A DNA stretch of 64,000 nucleotides from Streptomyces sp. HUAS CB01 (GCF_030406905.1 NZ_CP129137.1:2235001-2299000); one strand, 5' to 3'; shown: positions 42,491-51,553, counted from the first letter of the stretch. Notes: a model not told the origin generated them from the letters alone. A program made the numbers and translations.

Positions 42491-43765
42491 TCAGCGCAGG
42501 TGGGCCGTGTCGTTCAGCAGGCGCAGTGACGCGTTGCCGTCCGCGTAGTACGCCACCGCCGACACCGACGCCGCCGAGAGCTCCATCCGGAACAGGGATT
42601 CCGGGGGCGCGCCGATGGCCAGCCGGACCAGGGTCTTGATCGGGGTGACGTGGGTGACGACGAGCACCGTGCGCCCCTGGTACTCCCGCACCAGCCGGTC
42701 CCGCGTCGCCGCGACCCGACGCGCCACCGTCGCGAAGCTCTCGCCGCCGCCCGTGGGCGCCGCCTTCGGGGAGGCGAGCCAGGCGTCGAGGTCGTCGCCG
42801 TACCGCTCCCGGACCTCGGCGAACGTCAGGCCCTCCCAGGCACCGAAGTCCGTCTCGCGCAGCCCCTCGTCGACGTGGACGTCGAGCCCGAGGCGGGCGG
42901 CGACCGCCTCCGCGGTCTGCCGGCAGCGCTTGAGCGGGGAGGAGACGATCGCCTGGATCGTGCCGCGGGCGGCCAGTGCCGCGGCCACGGCCTCGGCCTG
43001 GCGGCGGCCGACCTCGGACAGTTCGTGGTCGCCGCTGCCGGAGAACCGCTTCTCCGGGGTCAGCGCCGTCTCGCCGTGCCGCAGCAGGACGAACGTCGCG
43101 GGCGGCCCGAGGTCCGGGCCCCAGCCGGCGCCCTCCACCTCGGTGGTCTTGGGCAGCGTCGCCTGTGCGGCCGCCGCACCGTCCGACGCACGGGAACCGC
43201 CTGCCTCGGACAGGCCCGCGTTCCCTGCCCGTGAGGCCAGCGCCGCCCGTGCCTTCGCCGCGCCCGCCGCCGCGTCGCCGACGACCCGGGCGGCCCGGAC
43301 GTCCTCGGCGGAGGACGCGAGCGCCGCCGAAGAGGCCGAGGGCTCCCACTGCGCGCCACGGCGTCCCGCGTCCATGGCCTCGTTGGCCAGCCGGTCCGCG
43401 TGCTTGTTGCGCTCGCGCGGGATCCACTCGTACGTGACCTGACCGGGCGGGAGGATCCGCGCGGCCTCCGCCGCCAGCGGCTTCATGTCCGGGTGCTTGA
43501 TCTTCCAGCGGCCCGACATCTGCTCGACGACGAGCTTGGAGTCCATGCGGGCGCGGACCCGGGCCTCGGGGTCGAGTTCCCTCGCCGCCTTCAGACCGGC
43601 GATGAGCCCCCGGTACTCGGCGACGTTGTTCGTGGCGACGCCGATGTACTCGGCCCGTTCCACGAGCGGTTCCCCGCTCGCCGCGTCGCGGACGACCGCC
43701 CCGTACCCCGCCGGGCCCGGGTTGCCCCGGGAACCCCCGTCGGCCTCGACGACCAGCTCGCGCAT
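42491..43765 (-). CDS. Bifunctional RNase H / acid phosphatase (CobC-like)
   Basis: The 424-residue fusion has an N-terminal RNase H type I domain (VVEADGGSRGNPGPAGYG, NNVAEYRGL, RMDSKLVVEQ, HADRLANEAMD, giving the D-E-D-D set). An Ala-rich linker (~residues 140-205) joins it to a histidine-phosphatase domain (FVLLRHGETALTPEKRFSG, SSPLKRCRQTAEAV, GGGESF, VVTHVTPIK). This arrangement is conserved in actinobacteria: the RNase H part cleaves RNA in hybrids and the phosphatase part resembles alpha-ribazole phosphatase. The ATG at 43765 overlaps the upstream stop by one base. Confidence 0.93.
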   Translation of the reverse strand: MRELVVEADGGSRGNPGPAGYGAVVRDAASGEPLVERAEYIGVATNNVAEYRGLIAGLKAARELDPEARVRARMDSKLVVEQMSGRWKIKHPDMKPLAAEAARILPPGQVTYEWIPRERNKHADRLANEAMDAGRRGAQWEPSASSAALASSAEDVRAARVVGDAAAGAAKARAALASRAGNAGLSEAGGSRASDGAAAAQATLPKTTEVEGAGWGPDLGPPATFVLLRHGETALTPEKRFSGSGDHELSEVGRRQAEAVAAALAARGTIQAIVSSPLKRCRQTAEAVAARLGLDVHVDEGLRETDFGAWEGLTFAEVRERYGDDLDAWLASPKAAPTGGGESFATVARRVAATRDRLVREYQGRTVLVVTHVTPIKTLVRLAIGAPPESLFRMELSAASVSAVAYYADGNASLRLLNDTAHLR

Positions 43766-44508
43766 CAGAGACCGGACTCCGAGGTGCGGACCAGGATGCG
43801 GCGGCAGTTCTCGCAGCGCACGACCGTGTCGGGGGCGGCGGCGCGGACCTCGTTCACCTCGGTGATGTTGAGCTCGATGTGGCAGCCCTCGCAGCGGCGC
43901 TGGTACAGCCGGGCCGCGCCGACGCCGCCCTGCTGCTCGCGGAGCTTCTCGTACAGCTTCATCAGGTCCGCGGGTACCGAGCCGGCGACGACCTCGCGCT
44001 CCTTGCCGACCGACGCGGACTCGCCGTCGAGCTGCTCGTACGCCGCGTCCCGGCGGGCCGTGGCGTCGTCGACCTTGGCCTGGACGGAGGAGACGCGCTC
44101 GGTGAGTTCGGCGACGCGTTCCTGCGCCGACTCGCGGCGCTCCATGACCTCGAGGACGACGTCCTCCAGGTCGCCCTGGCGCTTGGCGAGCGAGACGATC
44201 TCCTTCTGGAGGTTCTCGAGGTCCTTGGGCGAGGTGATGGCGCCGGAGTCGAGGCGCTGCTGGTCCCGCACGGAGCGCTGGCGGACCTGGTCGACGTCCT
44301 GCTCGGCCTTGGTCTGCTCGCGGGCGCAGTCGCTCTCCTCCGTCTGCGCGGCGACGAGCAGGTCGCGCAGCTGCGCGAGGTCCTTGTTGAGCGACTCCAG
44401 TTCGGCGTGCTCGGGCAGCGACTTGCGCTTGTGCGCGATCTGCGACAGACGGACGTCGAGTGCCTGGACGTCGAGGAGTCGGATCTGGTCGGCGGGCGCG
44501 GCGTTCAG
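43765..44508 (-). CDS. C4-type zinc-ribbon coiled-coil protein (apparent CTG start)
   Basis: This is a 247-residue protein with a long N-terminal coiled coil (residues ~20-170) and a C-terminal zinc ribbon with paired cysteines (CEGCHIELN ... CENCRRILV). It is conserved next to RNase H/CobC and Nif3 in actinobacteria. The gene should start at NAAPADQIRLLDVQALD. The only start-like codon there is CTG (44508-44506), overlapping the Nif3 stop as CTGA with GGAG 7 nt upstream. No ATG, GTG or TTG lies at the family start. Confidence 0.88.
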   Translation of the reverse strand: MNAAPADQIRLLDVQALDVRLSQIAHKRKSLPEHAELESLNKDLAQLRDLLVAAQTEESDCAREQTKAEQDVDQVRQRSVRDQQRLDSGAITSPKDLENLQKEIVSLAKRQGDLEDVVLEVMERRESAQERVAELTERVSSVQAKVDDATARRDAAYEQLDGESASVGKEREVVAGSVPADLMKLYEKLREQQGGVGAARLYQRRCEGCHIELNITEVNEVRAAAPDTVVRCENCRRILVRTSESGL

Positions 44509-45320
44509 TTGGGGGCTCCAGAGGTGTGGTGGGAGGACCAGGGGTCGGTGACCGTCTTCGAGACATGGACCCGCAGGTTCCAGCCGTGGCGGTCGGAGAT
44601 CTCGTCGAGCTGGGCGGCGGCCTGTTCGCACCAGGGCCATTCGGTGGCCCAGTGGGCGGCGTCGACCAGACCGAGGGGTGCCTGCTGAACGGCCTCGGAG
44701 ACGGGGTGGTGCCGCAGGTCGGCGGTGAGGAACGCGTCGACGCCGGCGGCCCGGGCGGCACCGAAGAGACTGTCTCCGGAGCCGCCGCTGACGGCGACGC
44801 GGCGGACGGTCGCCTCCGGGTCTCCCGCGACGCGGATGCCCTGGGCGGTGGCGGGCAGCCGCGCGGCTGCCCGGGCCGCGAACTCGCGCAGCGTCTCGGG
44901 GCGGTCGAGTTCGCAGATCCGGCCCAGGCCGTTCTCGGGCACGAGCGGACCGGTGACGCGGAGGTCGAGTGCGCCGGCGAGGGCGTCGGAGACGCCGGGG
45001 TCGGCGGTGTCGGCGTTGGTGTGCGCGACGTGCAGGGCGATGTCGTGCTTGATGAGGGTGTGGACGACCCGCCCCTTGAAGTGGGAGGCGGCGACGGTCG
45101 TGGTCCCCCGCAGATAGAGCGGGTGGTGGGTGACGATCAGGTCCGCGCCGAGTGCGACGGCCTCCTCGGCGATCTCCAGGACGGGATCGACGGCGAAGAG
45201 GACGCGGGTGATCCCGGCGTCGGGCTCACCGCAGACCGTGCCGACGGCGTCCCATTCCTCGGCCCGCTCGGGGGGCCAGAGGGCGTCGAGCTCGGCGATG
45301 ACTTCAGACAGACGGGGCAC
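44505..45320 (-). CDS. Nif3-like dinuclear metal-centre protein
   Basis: The 271-residue protein has the family's metal ligands in ALGADLIVTHHPLYLRG (His-His), an NADTADPGVSDAL segment (Asn/Asp), and the C-terminal His/Glu region DAAHWATEWPWCEQAA. Family members form hexamers, are related to GTP-cyclohydrolase-I-type Nif3 proteins, and have an unclear reaction. It is the first gene of the Nif3 / zinc-ribbon / RNase H-CobC operon. Confidence 0.92.
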   Translation of the reverse strand: MPRLSEVIAELDALWPPERAEEWDAVGTVCGEPDAGITRVLFAVDPVLEIAEEAVALGADLIVTHHPLYLRGTTTVAASHFKGRVVHTLIKHDIALHVAHTNADTADPGVSDALAGALDLRVTGPLVPENGLGRICELDRPETLREFAARAAARLPATAQGIRVAGDPEATVRRVAVSGGSGDSLFGAARAAGVDAFLTADLRHHPVSEAVQQAPLGLVDAAHWATEWPWCEQAAAQLDEISDRHGWNLRVHVSKTVTDPWSSHHTSGAPN

Positions 45321-45378
45321 GGAGGCAAGGCTACCTGCCCTCCGTGCCCCGCCGTCCGGCGCCGGGTGCCCCGGGGAC

Positions 45379-46413
45379 CTACTTGACCAGGTAGCCCCTG
45401 AGGTCGGCGAGGACCTCCTCGGCGGCGGTGACGCCGAGCCCGAGGTACCAGGTCTCGTCCGGGACGTCCTGGGCCTGCCCGCCCTTGACCGCCTTCAGGT
45501 TCTTCCAGAGCGGGTTGGACCGGGCGGTCTCGCGCTTGGTCTTCGCCGGGTCGCCGTAGACGCCGGTGAAGATCCAGTCGGCGTCGGCCTCGTCGATCTT
45601 CTCCGGGCTGATCTCCGTGGCCAGATCGTCGATCTGCTGGTTCGCGGGCCGCGGCAGCCCGGCGTCCTCGAGGATGGTGCCGATGAAGGAGGCCTTGGCG
45701 TACAGACGGATCCGGTCCGGCATGTAGCGGACCATCGAGACGGTCGGCTTGTCCGCGCCGATGTCGGTGCCGAGCCGTGCGGCGTTCTTCTCGTACGCGC
45801 CGAGCTTGGCCTCGGCGACCGCCGTGCGGTCCAGGGCGGCGGCGTTGAGGCGGTAGTTCTCCTTCCAGGTGAAGCCCGGGCGGATGGAGAAGACGGTCGG
45901 AGCGATCTGCGAGAGCTCCTTGTACTTGTCGGCGGCGCGGAGCCGGCTGCCGAGGATCAGGTCGGGCTTGAGCTGCGCGATGGCCTCGAGGTTGAGGTTG
46001 TTGATGGTGCCGACGCTCGTGGGGCTGCCGGCGTCCTTCCTCAGGTACGAGGGGATGCCGTCGTCACCCTCGGCCGGGGCGTAGCCGACGGGCTCGACGC
46101 CGAGCGAAACAACGTTGTCAAGCTCACCGACGTCGAGGACGACGACGCGCTTGGGGGCGGCCTTCAGTTCGGTGGTGCCCATGGCGTGGGTGAGCGTGCG
46201 CGGGAACTCGCCGGCCTTGGCGTCCGTGCCCATCGCCGCGGTCTTCGCCGCCGCGTCGCCGAAGTCCTTGCCGCCCTGCGCGACGGACTTCTTGCCGCCG
46301 TCGTCGGCCTTGGTCCTGTCGGCGCCGTCGCCGCTGCCGTTTCCGCAGGCCGCGAGGGTGAGCGCGGCGACGAGGGAGACGGCGGCGACGGTGCCGCGGC
46401 GGCGTGGGGACAT
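45379..46413 (-). CDS. Iron-siderophore ABC transporter substrate-binding lipoprotein
   Basis: The 344-residue protein has a lipoprotein signal peptide (SLVAALTLAACGNGSG, lipidated Cys near residue 23) and a FhuD/FecB-type periplasmic-binding fold: APKRVVVLDVGELDNVVSLG, LEAIAQLKPDLILGSRLRA, and YLGLGVTAAEEVLADLRGYL at the C-terminus. It should capture ferric siderophores for an ABC importer encoded elsewhere. A DmdR-type iron box ~64 bp upstream predicts induction by iron starvation. Confidence 0.92.
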   Translation of the reverse strand: MSPRRRGTVAAVSLVAALTLAACGNGSGDGADRTKADDGGKKSVAQGGKDFGDAAAKTAAMGTDAKAGEFPRTLTHAMGTTELKAAPKRVVVLDVGELDNVVSLGVEPVGYAPAEGDDGIPSYLRKDAGSPTSVGTINNLNLEAIAQLKPDLILGSRLRAADKYKELSQIAPTVFSIRPGFTWKENYRLNAAALDRTAVAEAKLGAYEKNAARLGTDIGADKPTVSMVRYMPDRIRLYAKASFIGTILEDAGLPRPANQQIDDLATEISPEKIDEADADWIFTGVYGDPAKTKRETARSNPLWKNLKAVKGGQAQDVPDETWYLGLGVTAAEEVLADLRGYLVK

Positions 46414-46476
46414 CGGTGCTCCTGCGGTGGCGAGTAGGCGCGAAAGGGGGACACAAGCGGACCGGGACGGTCCGAC

Positions 46477-46495
46477 TTAGGCGGGCCTTACCTTA
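46477..46495 (-). promoter_or_regulatory. Iron box (DmdR/IdeR-type operator)
   Basis: TTAGGCGGGCCTTACCTTA matches 13 of 19 positions of the actinobacterial iron-box consensus (TTAGGTTAGGCTAACCTAA). It is located upstream of the siderophore-binding lipoprotein gene. Confidence 0.75.
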
Positions 46496-46636
46496 ACCGC
46501 CGGCCTCGGCAGCACAACGGCCACCCCTCCCTCAGGCAAATCCGGATTCGGCCATCCATATGTGTGAAGTGAACCGGCTCGCGGGGTTCGGCTGGAAGTA
46601 CGAAAACTAGCTTCGATGGCCGGAGGTGACCATCCG

Positions 46637-47791
46637 ATGACAGCGTGTGCCATCGAGGAAGCCGCGGAGCACGAGGCCGTACGGCCCGCCCCGCGGGCGG
46701 CGCTCACGGTCGGCGCGGGCGGCAGCTACGCCGCGCGCCTCGCGGGGCGCGGAGACGCCCTGTTCGCCGAGCGGTGGACGCTCGACGGTCCGGAGCCGTA
46801 CGCGGTGCCGCTGCCGCTCGGCCAGCCCGAGGAGCAGGACACGGAGGTGGCCCCGCTCGCCGACGGCCGGGTGCTGGTCCACCGGCGGGTGGCGGGGCTC
46901 CGCTCGTTCTCGCTGCTCTATCCCACGGGTCCGGGCACGGGCGAACTGCCGCTGGGTTCCGTGGAGTCGGCGGAGCTGCGACTGCTCCCGCCCGCGCCGG
47001 ACGGCACCTGCGCCTTTGCGCTGGCGCCCGGCGAGAGTTCCACGGCCGTGTGGCTGGTGGCGGGCGGGGCGTTCGGGCCCGAGCGGGTGGCGGAGGTGCC
47101 CGGCCGCTGTTCGGGAGGGGTGTGGCTGGACCGCACGGGCCGGATGCTGGCACTGGACCGCGAGCAGGACGGAATCACCAAGGCCGTGGTGGTCGACCTG
47201 GAGCGGGGCGGCGAGGTGACGCCGCTGCTGCAGATCACGGAGGACAGCAACGACCGGCTCCTGCTCGCCGACGCGGAGAGCGGGCTGCTGATGATCCGCT
47301 CGGACGCGGCGGGCCACGACCGGCTGGGCTGGGGGGTGCTCGGGAGCCTGCGGCCGGTTCGGTTCCCGGAGTGCCTGCGGCTGCCCGACGCGGCGGTGAC
47401 GCCGTTCGCGATCCAGCCGGGGCGCGTGCTGATACCGGAGAGCTGCGCGGTGGCGCTGCGGATCGACGCCGCGGCCGGCACCTGGGTGGGGATCTGGCGA
47501 CCCGCCGGCCGACGGCTGCATCAACTCCGGGCTCCGGAGGGATGGTTGGCCGGTTCGGGACTGTGGACCCGGGAAGGGGTGCTGCAACTGCCGTGCACGA
47601 CGAAGGCGGTGGCGTGCGCGGTGGCCCGGCTCGAGCCGCCCGAGGACCCGCTTCCACCACCGCCCACCACAGAACCGGCACAACCGGAACGCGCAGGTGG
47701 GGAACCGTACGGGGACGCGGGAAGTCCTGCCATGTGCAGACCCGTGCCCTTGCAGCAGGCGCCTCTCATGGGGCGTGCGGCACGTGGTTAG
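46637..47791 (+). CDS. Hypothetical beta-propeller-like protein
   Basis: This is 384 residues from ATG 46637 (GGAGGTGA 7 nt upstream). The sequence is a series of ~40-50-residue beta-rich units with recurring patterns such as LADGRVLVHRRVAG, LDRTGRMLALDREQDG and LLLADAESGLLMIRSD. That pattern suggests a WD/YVTN-like propeller without clear signature motifs. There is no signal peptide, so it is probably cytoplasmic. It is divergent from the iron-uptake lipoprotein; whether the iron box also governs it is uncertain. Streptomycete orthologues are uncharacterised. Confidence 0.75.
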   Translation: MTACAIEEAAEHEAVRPAPRAALTVGAGGSYAARLAGRGDALFAERWTLDGPEPYAVPLPLGQPEEQDTEVAPLADGRVLVHRRVAGLRSFSLLYPTGPGTGELPLGSVESAELRLLPPAPDGTCAFALAPGESSTAVWLVAGGAFGPERVAEVPGRCSGGVWLDRTGRMLALDREQDGITKAVVVDLERGGEVTPLLQITEDSNDRLLLADAESGLLMIRSDAAGHDRLGWGVLGSLRPVRFPECLRLPDAAVTPFAIQPGRVLIPESCAVALRIDAAAGTWVGIWRPAGRRLHQLRAPEGWLAGSGLWTREGVLQLPCTTKAVACAVARLEPPEDPLPPPPTTEPAQPERAGGEPYGDAGSPAMCRPVPLQQAPLMGRAARG

Positions 47792-47895
47792 ACTCTGCGG
47801 CCGGGGGCTACGCAGCCGCACCGTCCGGATGCCGACGGTGACGGCTCCCCCGGTGACACCACATCAGCGATGGAACAACGGGGTGACTTTCCCAC

Positions 47896-48066
47896 ATGTC
47901 TGAGGCCCGAACCGACACGACCCAGGCGCGTCCGCAGGGAGCGGCCGCGAACCAGGCCGAGCCCGTCGGCGCCGGCAAGCACCGGGGCGGCGCCGCTGCT
48001 GCGGAGGACACGACGTCTCCGGCGCACGGCCGCCACCGCCGCCCGTCGAAGGACGAGGCGGCATAG
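47896..48066 (+). CDS. Small hydrophilic protein (56 aa)
   Basis: ATG 47896 begins MSEARTDTTQARPQGAAANQ, and the frame ends GRHRRPSKDEAA at TAG 48064-48066. It is highly hydrophilic and likely disordered, with a His/Arg/Lys-rich tail. A -10-like TAGACT occurs ~100 bp upstream near 47790. No clear ribosome-binding site is seen. Similar short proteins appear to be conserved in streptomycetes, but that is from memory. Confidence 0.5.
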   Translation: MSEARTDTTQARPQGAAANQAEPVGAGKHRGGAAAAEDTTSPAHGRHRRPSKDEAA

Positions 48067-48376
48067 CAGGTGCCGCGAGGCGCATCGGGAGTGTGAGGGC
48101 CGCCACGGAAGCTCCGCGGCGGCCCTCACGCGCGTCCGCGTCTTCGGCCAGGGGGCGGCCGGTCGGGCCCGACGCGGCGGCCGTTCGAGCCATGCCGGCC
48201 GGGGCGGCCGCGCCTGCCGCGTCGGCGGCTCCAGCGGTTGCAGCGGTTGCAGCGGCTTCCAGCCGTTTCCGGCGGCGGCTTCGGCGGCGGCGGCTCCGAC
48301 AGGTTGGGCGACCTCCGCGGCGGCTCCCACGAGATGGGCGACTTCCGCAGCGCCGGTGAACGGCGCCCGCGCGGGC
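48067..48376. other. GC-rich intergenic stretch
   Basis: About 310 bp between the small gene and the convergent SDR gene. It contains simple triplet runs (for example GCAGCGGTTGCAGCGG near 48236-48255 and GGCGGCGGC near 48270-48300) and a repeated GAGATGGGCGACTTCC-like phrase. No supported gene; the frames here lack starts and normal codon bias. Confidence 0.5.
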
Positions 48377-49318
48377 CTACGCCCGCTTCAGCGACAGCAC
48401 CTCCGTCGCCGCGAACGTCTCGTCCGGCGCCCGGTCCGCGTAGTACGGGCCGAGGACGCCGTCCAACTCCTCGTACGAGAAAGTCTCCTTGGCCGAGTCG
48501 AACTGCGCCGCGACCCTCGGGCGGTCGACCACCGCGACCATCCCGCCGTGGACGACGAGGAGCTGACCGGTGATGCGGGACGCGGCCGGTGAGGCGAGGT
48601 AGCCGACGAGCGGGGCGACGTGCTCCGGGGCGAGCGGGTCGAGTTCACCGGGCGTCGGTTCGCCGAACCCGGCGAAGACGTCCTCGGTCATGCGTGTACG
48701 GGCGCGGGGGCAGATCGCGTTCGCGGTGACCCCGTACTTCCGCATCGCCAGTGCCGTCGAGGTGGTCAGACCGACGATGCCGCCCTTGGCCGCGGCGTAG
48801 TTGGGCTGGCCCGCCGAGCCGGCGAGGAACGCCTCGGAGGAGGTGTTGACGATCCGGCCGTACACCGGTCCGCCCGACGCCTTGGAGCGTTCGCGCCAGT
48901 GCGCCGAGGCGAAGTGGGTGGTGTTGAAGTGGCCCTTGAGATGGACCCGGATCACCGAGTCCCACTCGGCCTCGCTCATGGAGAAGACCATCCGGTCCCG
49001 CAGGATGCCCGCGTTGTTCACCAGGATGTCGAGCGTGCCGTACGTGCCCGTGGCGAGCGCGACGAGGTCCCGGGCGGCCTCGAAGTCCGCGACGTCGCCC
49101 GTGTGGGCGACCGCCCGGCCGCCCGCCGCCCGGATCTCCTCCGCGACCTGCTCGGCGGGCGCGGCGGACGCCTCGCCCGAGCCGTCGCGGCCCGGCTGCC
49201 CGTAGTCGTTGACGACGACCGCCGCGCCGAGCCGGGCGAGTTCGAGCGCCTCGGCCCGGCCGAGGCCGCGGCCCGCCCCGGTGACGATCGCGGACAGGCC
49301 CTGGAGTGGGAGTGACAT
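48377..49318 (-). CDS. SDR-family oxidoreductase (3-oxoacyl/hydroxysteroid-type)
   Basis: This 313-residue protein has the classical SDR motifs: GAGRGLGRAEAL (cofactor loop), NNAGILRDRM, the Ser in SSEAFLAG with YAAAK (catalytic Tyr and Lys), and a ~50-residue C-terminal extension containing FSYEELDGVLGPYYAD. This long SDR type resembles hydroxyacyl-CoA or hydroxysteroid dehydrogenases associated with MaoC-type hydratases. It starts 9 bp after the Zn-alcohol dehydrogenase gene and is the last gene of the MaoC-ADH-SDR set. Confidence 0.9.
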   Translation of the reverse strand: MSLPLQGLSAIVTGAGRGLGRAEALELARLGAAVVVNDYGQPGRDGSGEASAAPAEQVAEEIRAAGGRAVAHTGDVADFEAARDLVALATGTYGTLDILVNNAGILRDRMVFSMSEAEWDSVIRVHLKGHFNTTHFASAHWRERSKASGGPVYGRIVNTSSEAFLAGSAGQPNYAAAKGGIVGLTTSTALAMRKYGVTANAICPRARTRMTEDVFAGFGEPTPGELDPLAPEHVAPLVGYLASPAASRITGQLLVVHGGMVAVVDRPRVAAQFDSAKETFSYEELDGVLGPYYADRAPDETFAATEVLSLKRA

Positions 49319-49327
49319 CAGATCCCC

Positions 49328-50404
49328 TCAGATCTCGATGCAGGTGCGCAGCGCCTCGCCCGTACGCATCTGGTCCAGGGCCTCGTTGATCTCCGCGAGC
49401 TGCACCCGGTGGGTGATGAGCGATTCCAGGTCGATCCGGCCGGCGCGCCAGAGCGCGATGGCCCGTTCGTAGGAGCGGAGCACGTCGCCGCCGCCGTACA
49501 TCGACGGCAGGATGCGCTTCTCGTCGAAGAACAGCTCGAACATGTTGAGCTGGAGGAAGTCGTCCATCGCGCCGGCGCCGACGACGCACAGCGTCCCGCC
49601 GCGCCGGGTCGCCTCGTAGGCCGTCCTCGCGGTCGCCGACTTGCCGACGACCTCGAAGACGTAGTCGAAGCCCTCGCCGCCGGTGATCCGCTGCTTGGCG
49701 TCGCCGAGCGCGTCCGGCGCGACGGCCTCGGTGGCGCCGAAGGCCAGCGCCGCCTCGCGCCGTGAGGCCACCGGGTCGACGGCGACGATCTGCGCCGCGC
49801 CCTGCACCCGGGCGCCCTGGATCGTGGAGATGCCGACGCCGCCGCAGCCGATCACGGCGACCGACGAGCCGGCCTCCACCCGGGCGGTGTTGATGGCCGC
49901 GCCGAGGCCGGTGGTGACACCGCAGCCGATGAGCGCCGCGATCTCGTACGGGACGTCGTCGGGGATCGGCACGGCGCAGCCGGCGTCGACGACGACCTCC
50001 TCCACGAAGGTGCCGGTCCCGGCGAAGCCGAAGACGTCGCCGCCGGGGCGCCTGAAGTTGGGCGTGCCGGCGTTCATGAACCCGGCGAGGCAGAGCTGGG
50101 TCTGACCGCGCCGGCAGGCCGGGCAGCTCCCGCAGGCGGGCAGCCAGCACATCAGCACCCGGTCGCCCTGCTTGACGGCGGTCACGCCGTCGCCGGCGTC
50201 GAGCACCTCCCCCGCGCCCTCGTGGCCGGGGATGAACGGCGCCGGCTGCGGCAGCACGCCGCTCATCGCGGAGACGTCCGAGTGGCACAGGCCGGTCGCC
50301 CTGACCCGGATCCTCACCTTGCCGGGGCCGAAGCCCACCGCCTCGACGTCGTCGAGGACGTCGAGCTTGTCCTGGCCGATCTCGTGCAGTACGGCAGCGC
50401 GCAT
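49328..50404 (-). CDS. Zn-dependent alcohol dehydrogenase (class III-like)
   Basis: The 358-residue MDR-family dehydrogenase has the catalytic Zn ligands (GLCHSDVSAMSG; GHEGAGEV), the structural Zn cysteine cluster (LPACGSCPACRRGQTQLC), and the Rossmann loop VIGCGGVGISTIQGA. Close relatives include NDMA-dependent and mycothiol-linked formaldehyde dehydrogenases of actinobacteria. The substrate is unknown, but the neighbours suggest acyl or sterol side-chain alcohols. ATG 50404 is preceded by AAGGGGG. Confidence 0.88.
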   Translation of the reverse strand: MRAAVLHEIGQDKLDVLDDVEAVGFGPGKVRIRVRATGLCHSDVSAMSGVLPQPAPFIPGHEGAGEVLDAGDGVTAVKQGDRVLMCWLPACGSCPACRRGQTQLCLAGFMNAGTPNFRRPGGDVFGFAGTGTFVEEVVVDAGCAVPIPDDVPYEIAALIGCGVTTGLGAAINTARVEAGSSVAVIGCGGVGISTIQGARVQGAAQIVAVDPVASRREAALAFGATEAVAPDALGDAKQRITGGEGFDYVFEVVGKSATARTAYEATRRGGTLCVVGAGAMDDFLQLNMFELFFDEKRILPSMYGGGDVLRSYERAIALWRAGRIDLESLITHRVQLAEINEALDQMRTGEALRTCIEI

Positions 50405-50479
50405 GGTGCGCCCCCTTCGGGAGTCGGGCTTCGGGTTCGGGCTTCGCTGTTCACGGGCTCGGGGTGCGCGGAGGGTCGG

Positions 50480-50590
50480 GCGTGGTCGACGGATCAGGAA
50501 CGGCCGACCACGGTCAGGGGTGGTCGACGGGTCGAGACGGGCGCGACGGGTCGGGTGCGGTCGCCGGATCAGGTGTGGTCGACGACGGTG
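50480..50590. repeat. Short imperfect repeats upstream of the alcohol dehydrogenase
   Basis: The phrase GTGGTCGACGG(A/G)TC and close variants recur at about 50482, 50520, 50558 (GCGGTCGCCGGATC) and 50575, with ~38-bp spacing for the first three. It fills the gap between the MaoC stop and the dehydrogenase start. No function is evident. Confidence 0.5.
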
Positions 50591-51423
50591 TCCGAGAGCA
50601 CGGGTGCGTCGTCCCGCTCCACGGCCGTCACCGTTGCCCCGACGCGCCCCTCCCCGGCCCACATGCGGATGCGCAGGGTCTCCCCGGGGAACACCACCCC
50701 GGCGAAGCGCGTGCCGTACGAGCGGACCCGCGTGACGTCCCCGCCGAGAACCGTGTCGACGATCGCCTTGAGCGTCATGCCGTAGGTGCACAGGCCGTGC
50801 AGGATGGGCCGGTCGAAGCCGGCGAGCTTCGCGAACTCCGGGTCGGCGTGCAGCGGGTTCCAGTCGCCGGAGAGCCGGTAGAGCAGCGCCTGGTCCTCGC
50901 GTACGGGCCGTTCGACGGTCCGGTCCGGTCCGCGGTCCGGCTGCCCGCCGCCGGCGGAGGGGCCGCGCTCACCGCCGAAGCCGCCCTCTCCCCGGACGAA
51001 GATCTGCGCGTCGCTCGTCCACAGGGGCCCGTCCCCGTCGGCGGCTTCGGTGCGCAGGACGAGGACCGCGGCCTTGCCCTTGTCGTGGACGGCCGCGACG
51101 CGAGAGGTGCTGGTGGCCCGGCCCCGGACGGGAAGGGGGCGGTGGAGGGTGATCGACTGGCCGCCGTGCAGCACGGCGGCGAGGTCGACGTCGATGCCGG
51201 GGGCGGAGAGCCCGCCGACGACCCCCATGCCCGCTCCCGCGACGGTGGCGAAGCTGGGCAGCACGTGCAGGCGGGACTCGAGGGTGTAGCGCAGTTCGTC
51301 GGGATCGGTTGCGGGGACGCCGGCGCCGAGCCCGAGGTGGTAGAGCTGGATGTCCTTGTGGTCCCAGCTGATCTCGGTGCTGCGGGGCTCCGCGGCGATC
51401 GCCTTGGCGGCATCGATGGGCAT
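50569..51423 (-). CDS. MaoC-type enoyl-CoA hydratase (double hot-dog)
   Basis: This is 284 residues from ATG 51423 (AAGGAG 10 nt upstream). The C-terminal hot-dog domain carries the hydratase-2 motif (SGDWNPLHADPEFAKLAGFD, then RPILHGLCTYG, with catalytic Asp/His). The N-terminal half is the partner hot-dog (DIQLYHLGLGAGVPATDPDE, LHGGQSITLHRPLP). Such two-domain MaoC proteins hydrate 2-enoyl-CoAs, including sterol side-chain intermediates in actinobacteria. It is the first gene of the MaoC-ADH-SDR unit, with a KstR-like palindrome ~120 bp upstream. Confidence 0.9.
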   Translation of the reverse strand: MPIDAAKAIAAEPRSTEISWDHKDIQLYHLGLGAGVPATDPDELRYTLESRLHVLPSFATVAGAGMGVVGGLSAPGIDVDLAAVLHGGQSITLHRPLPVRGRATSTSRVAAVHDKGKAAVLVLRTEAADGDGPLWTSDAQIFVRGEGGFGGERGPSAGGGQPDRGPDRTVERPVREDQALLYRLSGDWNPLHADPEFAKLAGFDRPILHGLCTYGMTLKAIVDTVLGGDVTRVRSYGTRFAGVVFPGETLRIRMWAGEGRVGATVTAVERDDAPVLSDTVVDHT

Positions 51424-51539
51424 GGGGATGCTGCTCCTTGGTTCCTTGGCTCCCGGGGGAGTGGAAGACCTCGGTGCGGCCGTCCGCACCGTCGGCCGCA
51501 CCGAGGCCGTACGGGGCCGGCCGCTCCACGAGGCTGTTC

Positions 51540-51553
51540 TAGAACGCGTTCTA
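51540..51553. promoter_or_regulatory. KstR-like operator
   Basis: TAGAACGCGTTCTA fits the KstR motif TnnAACnnGTTnnA and is the centre of a perfect 16-bp palindrome (51539-51554). It lies upstream of the MaoC hydratase gene. KstR is a TetR-family repressor of sterol and acyl-CoA catabolism in actinobacteria. Confidence 0.75.

Noticed and set aside
42491..44761. One continuous long frame covering RNase H/phosphatase and the region upstream
   Set aside because: The RNase H domain begins exactly at ATG 43765 with a 1-base overlap to the zinc-ribbon gene. Upstream sequence in this frame is antisense-like.
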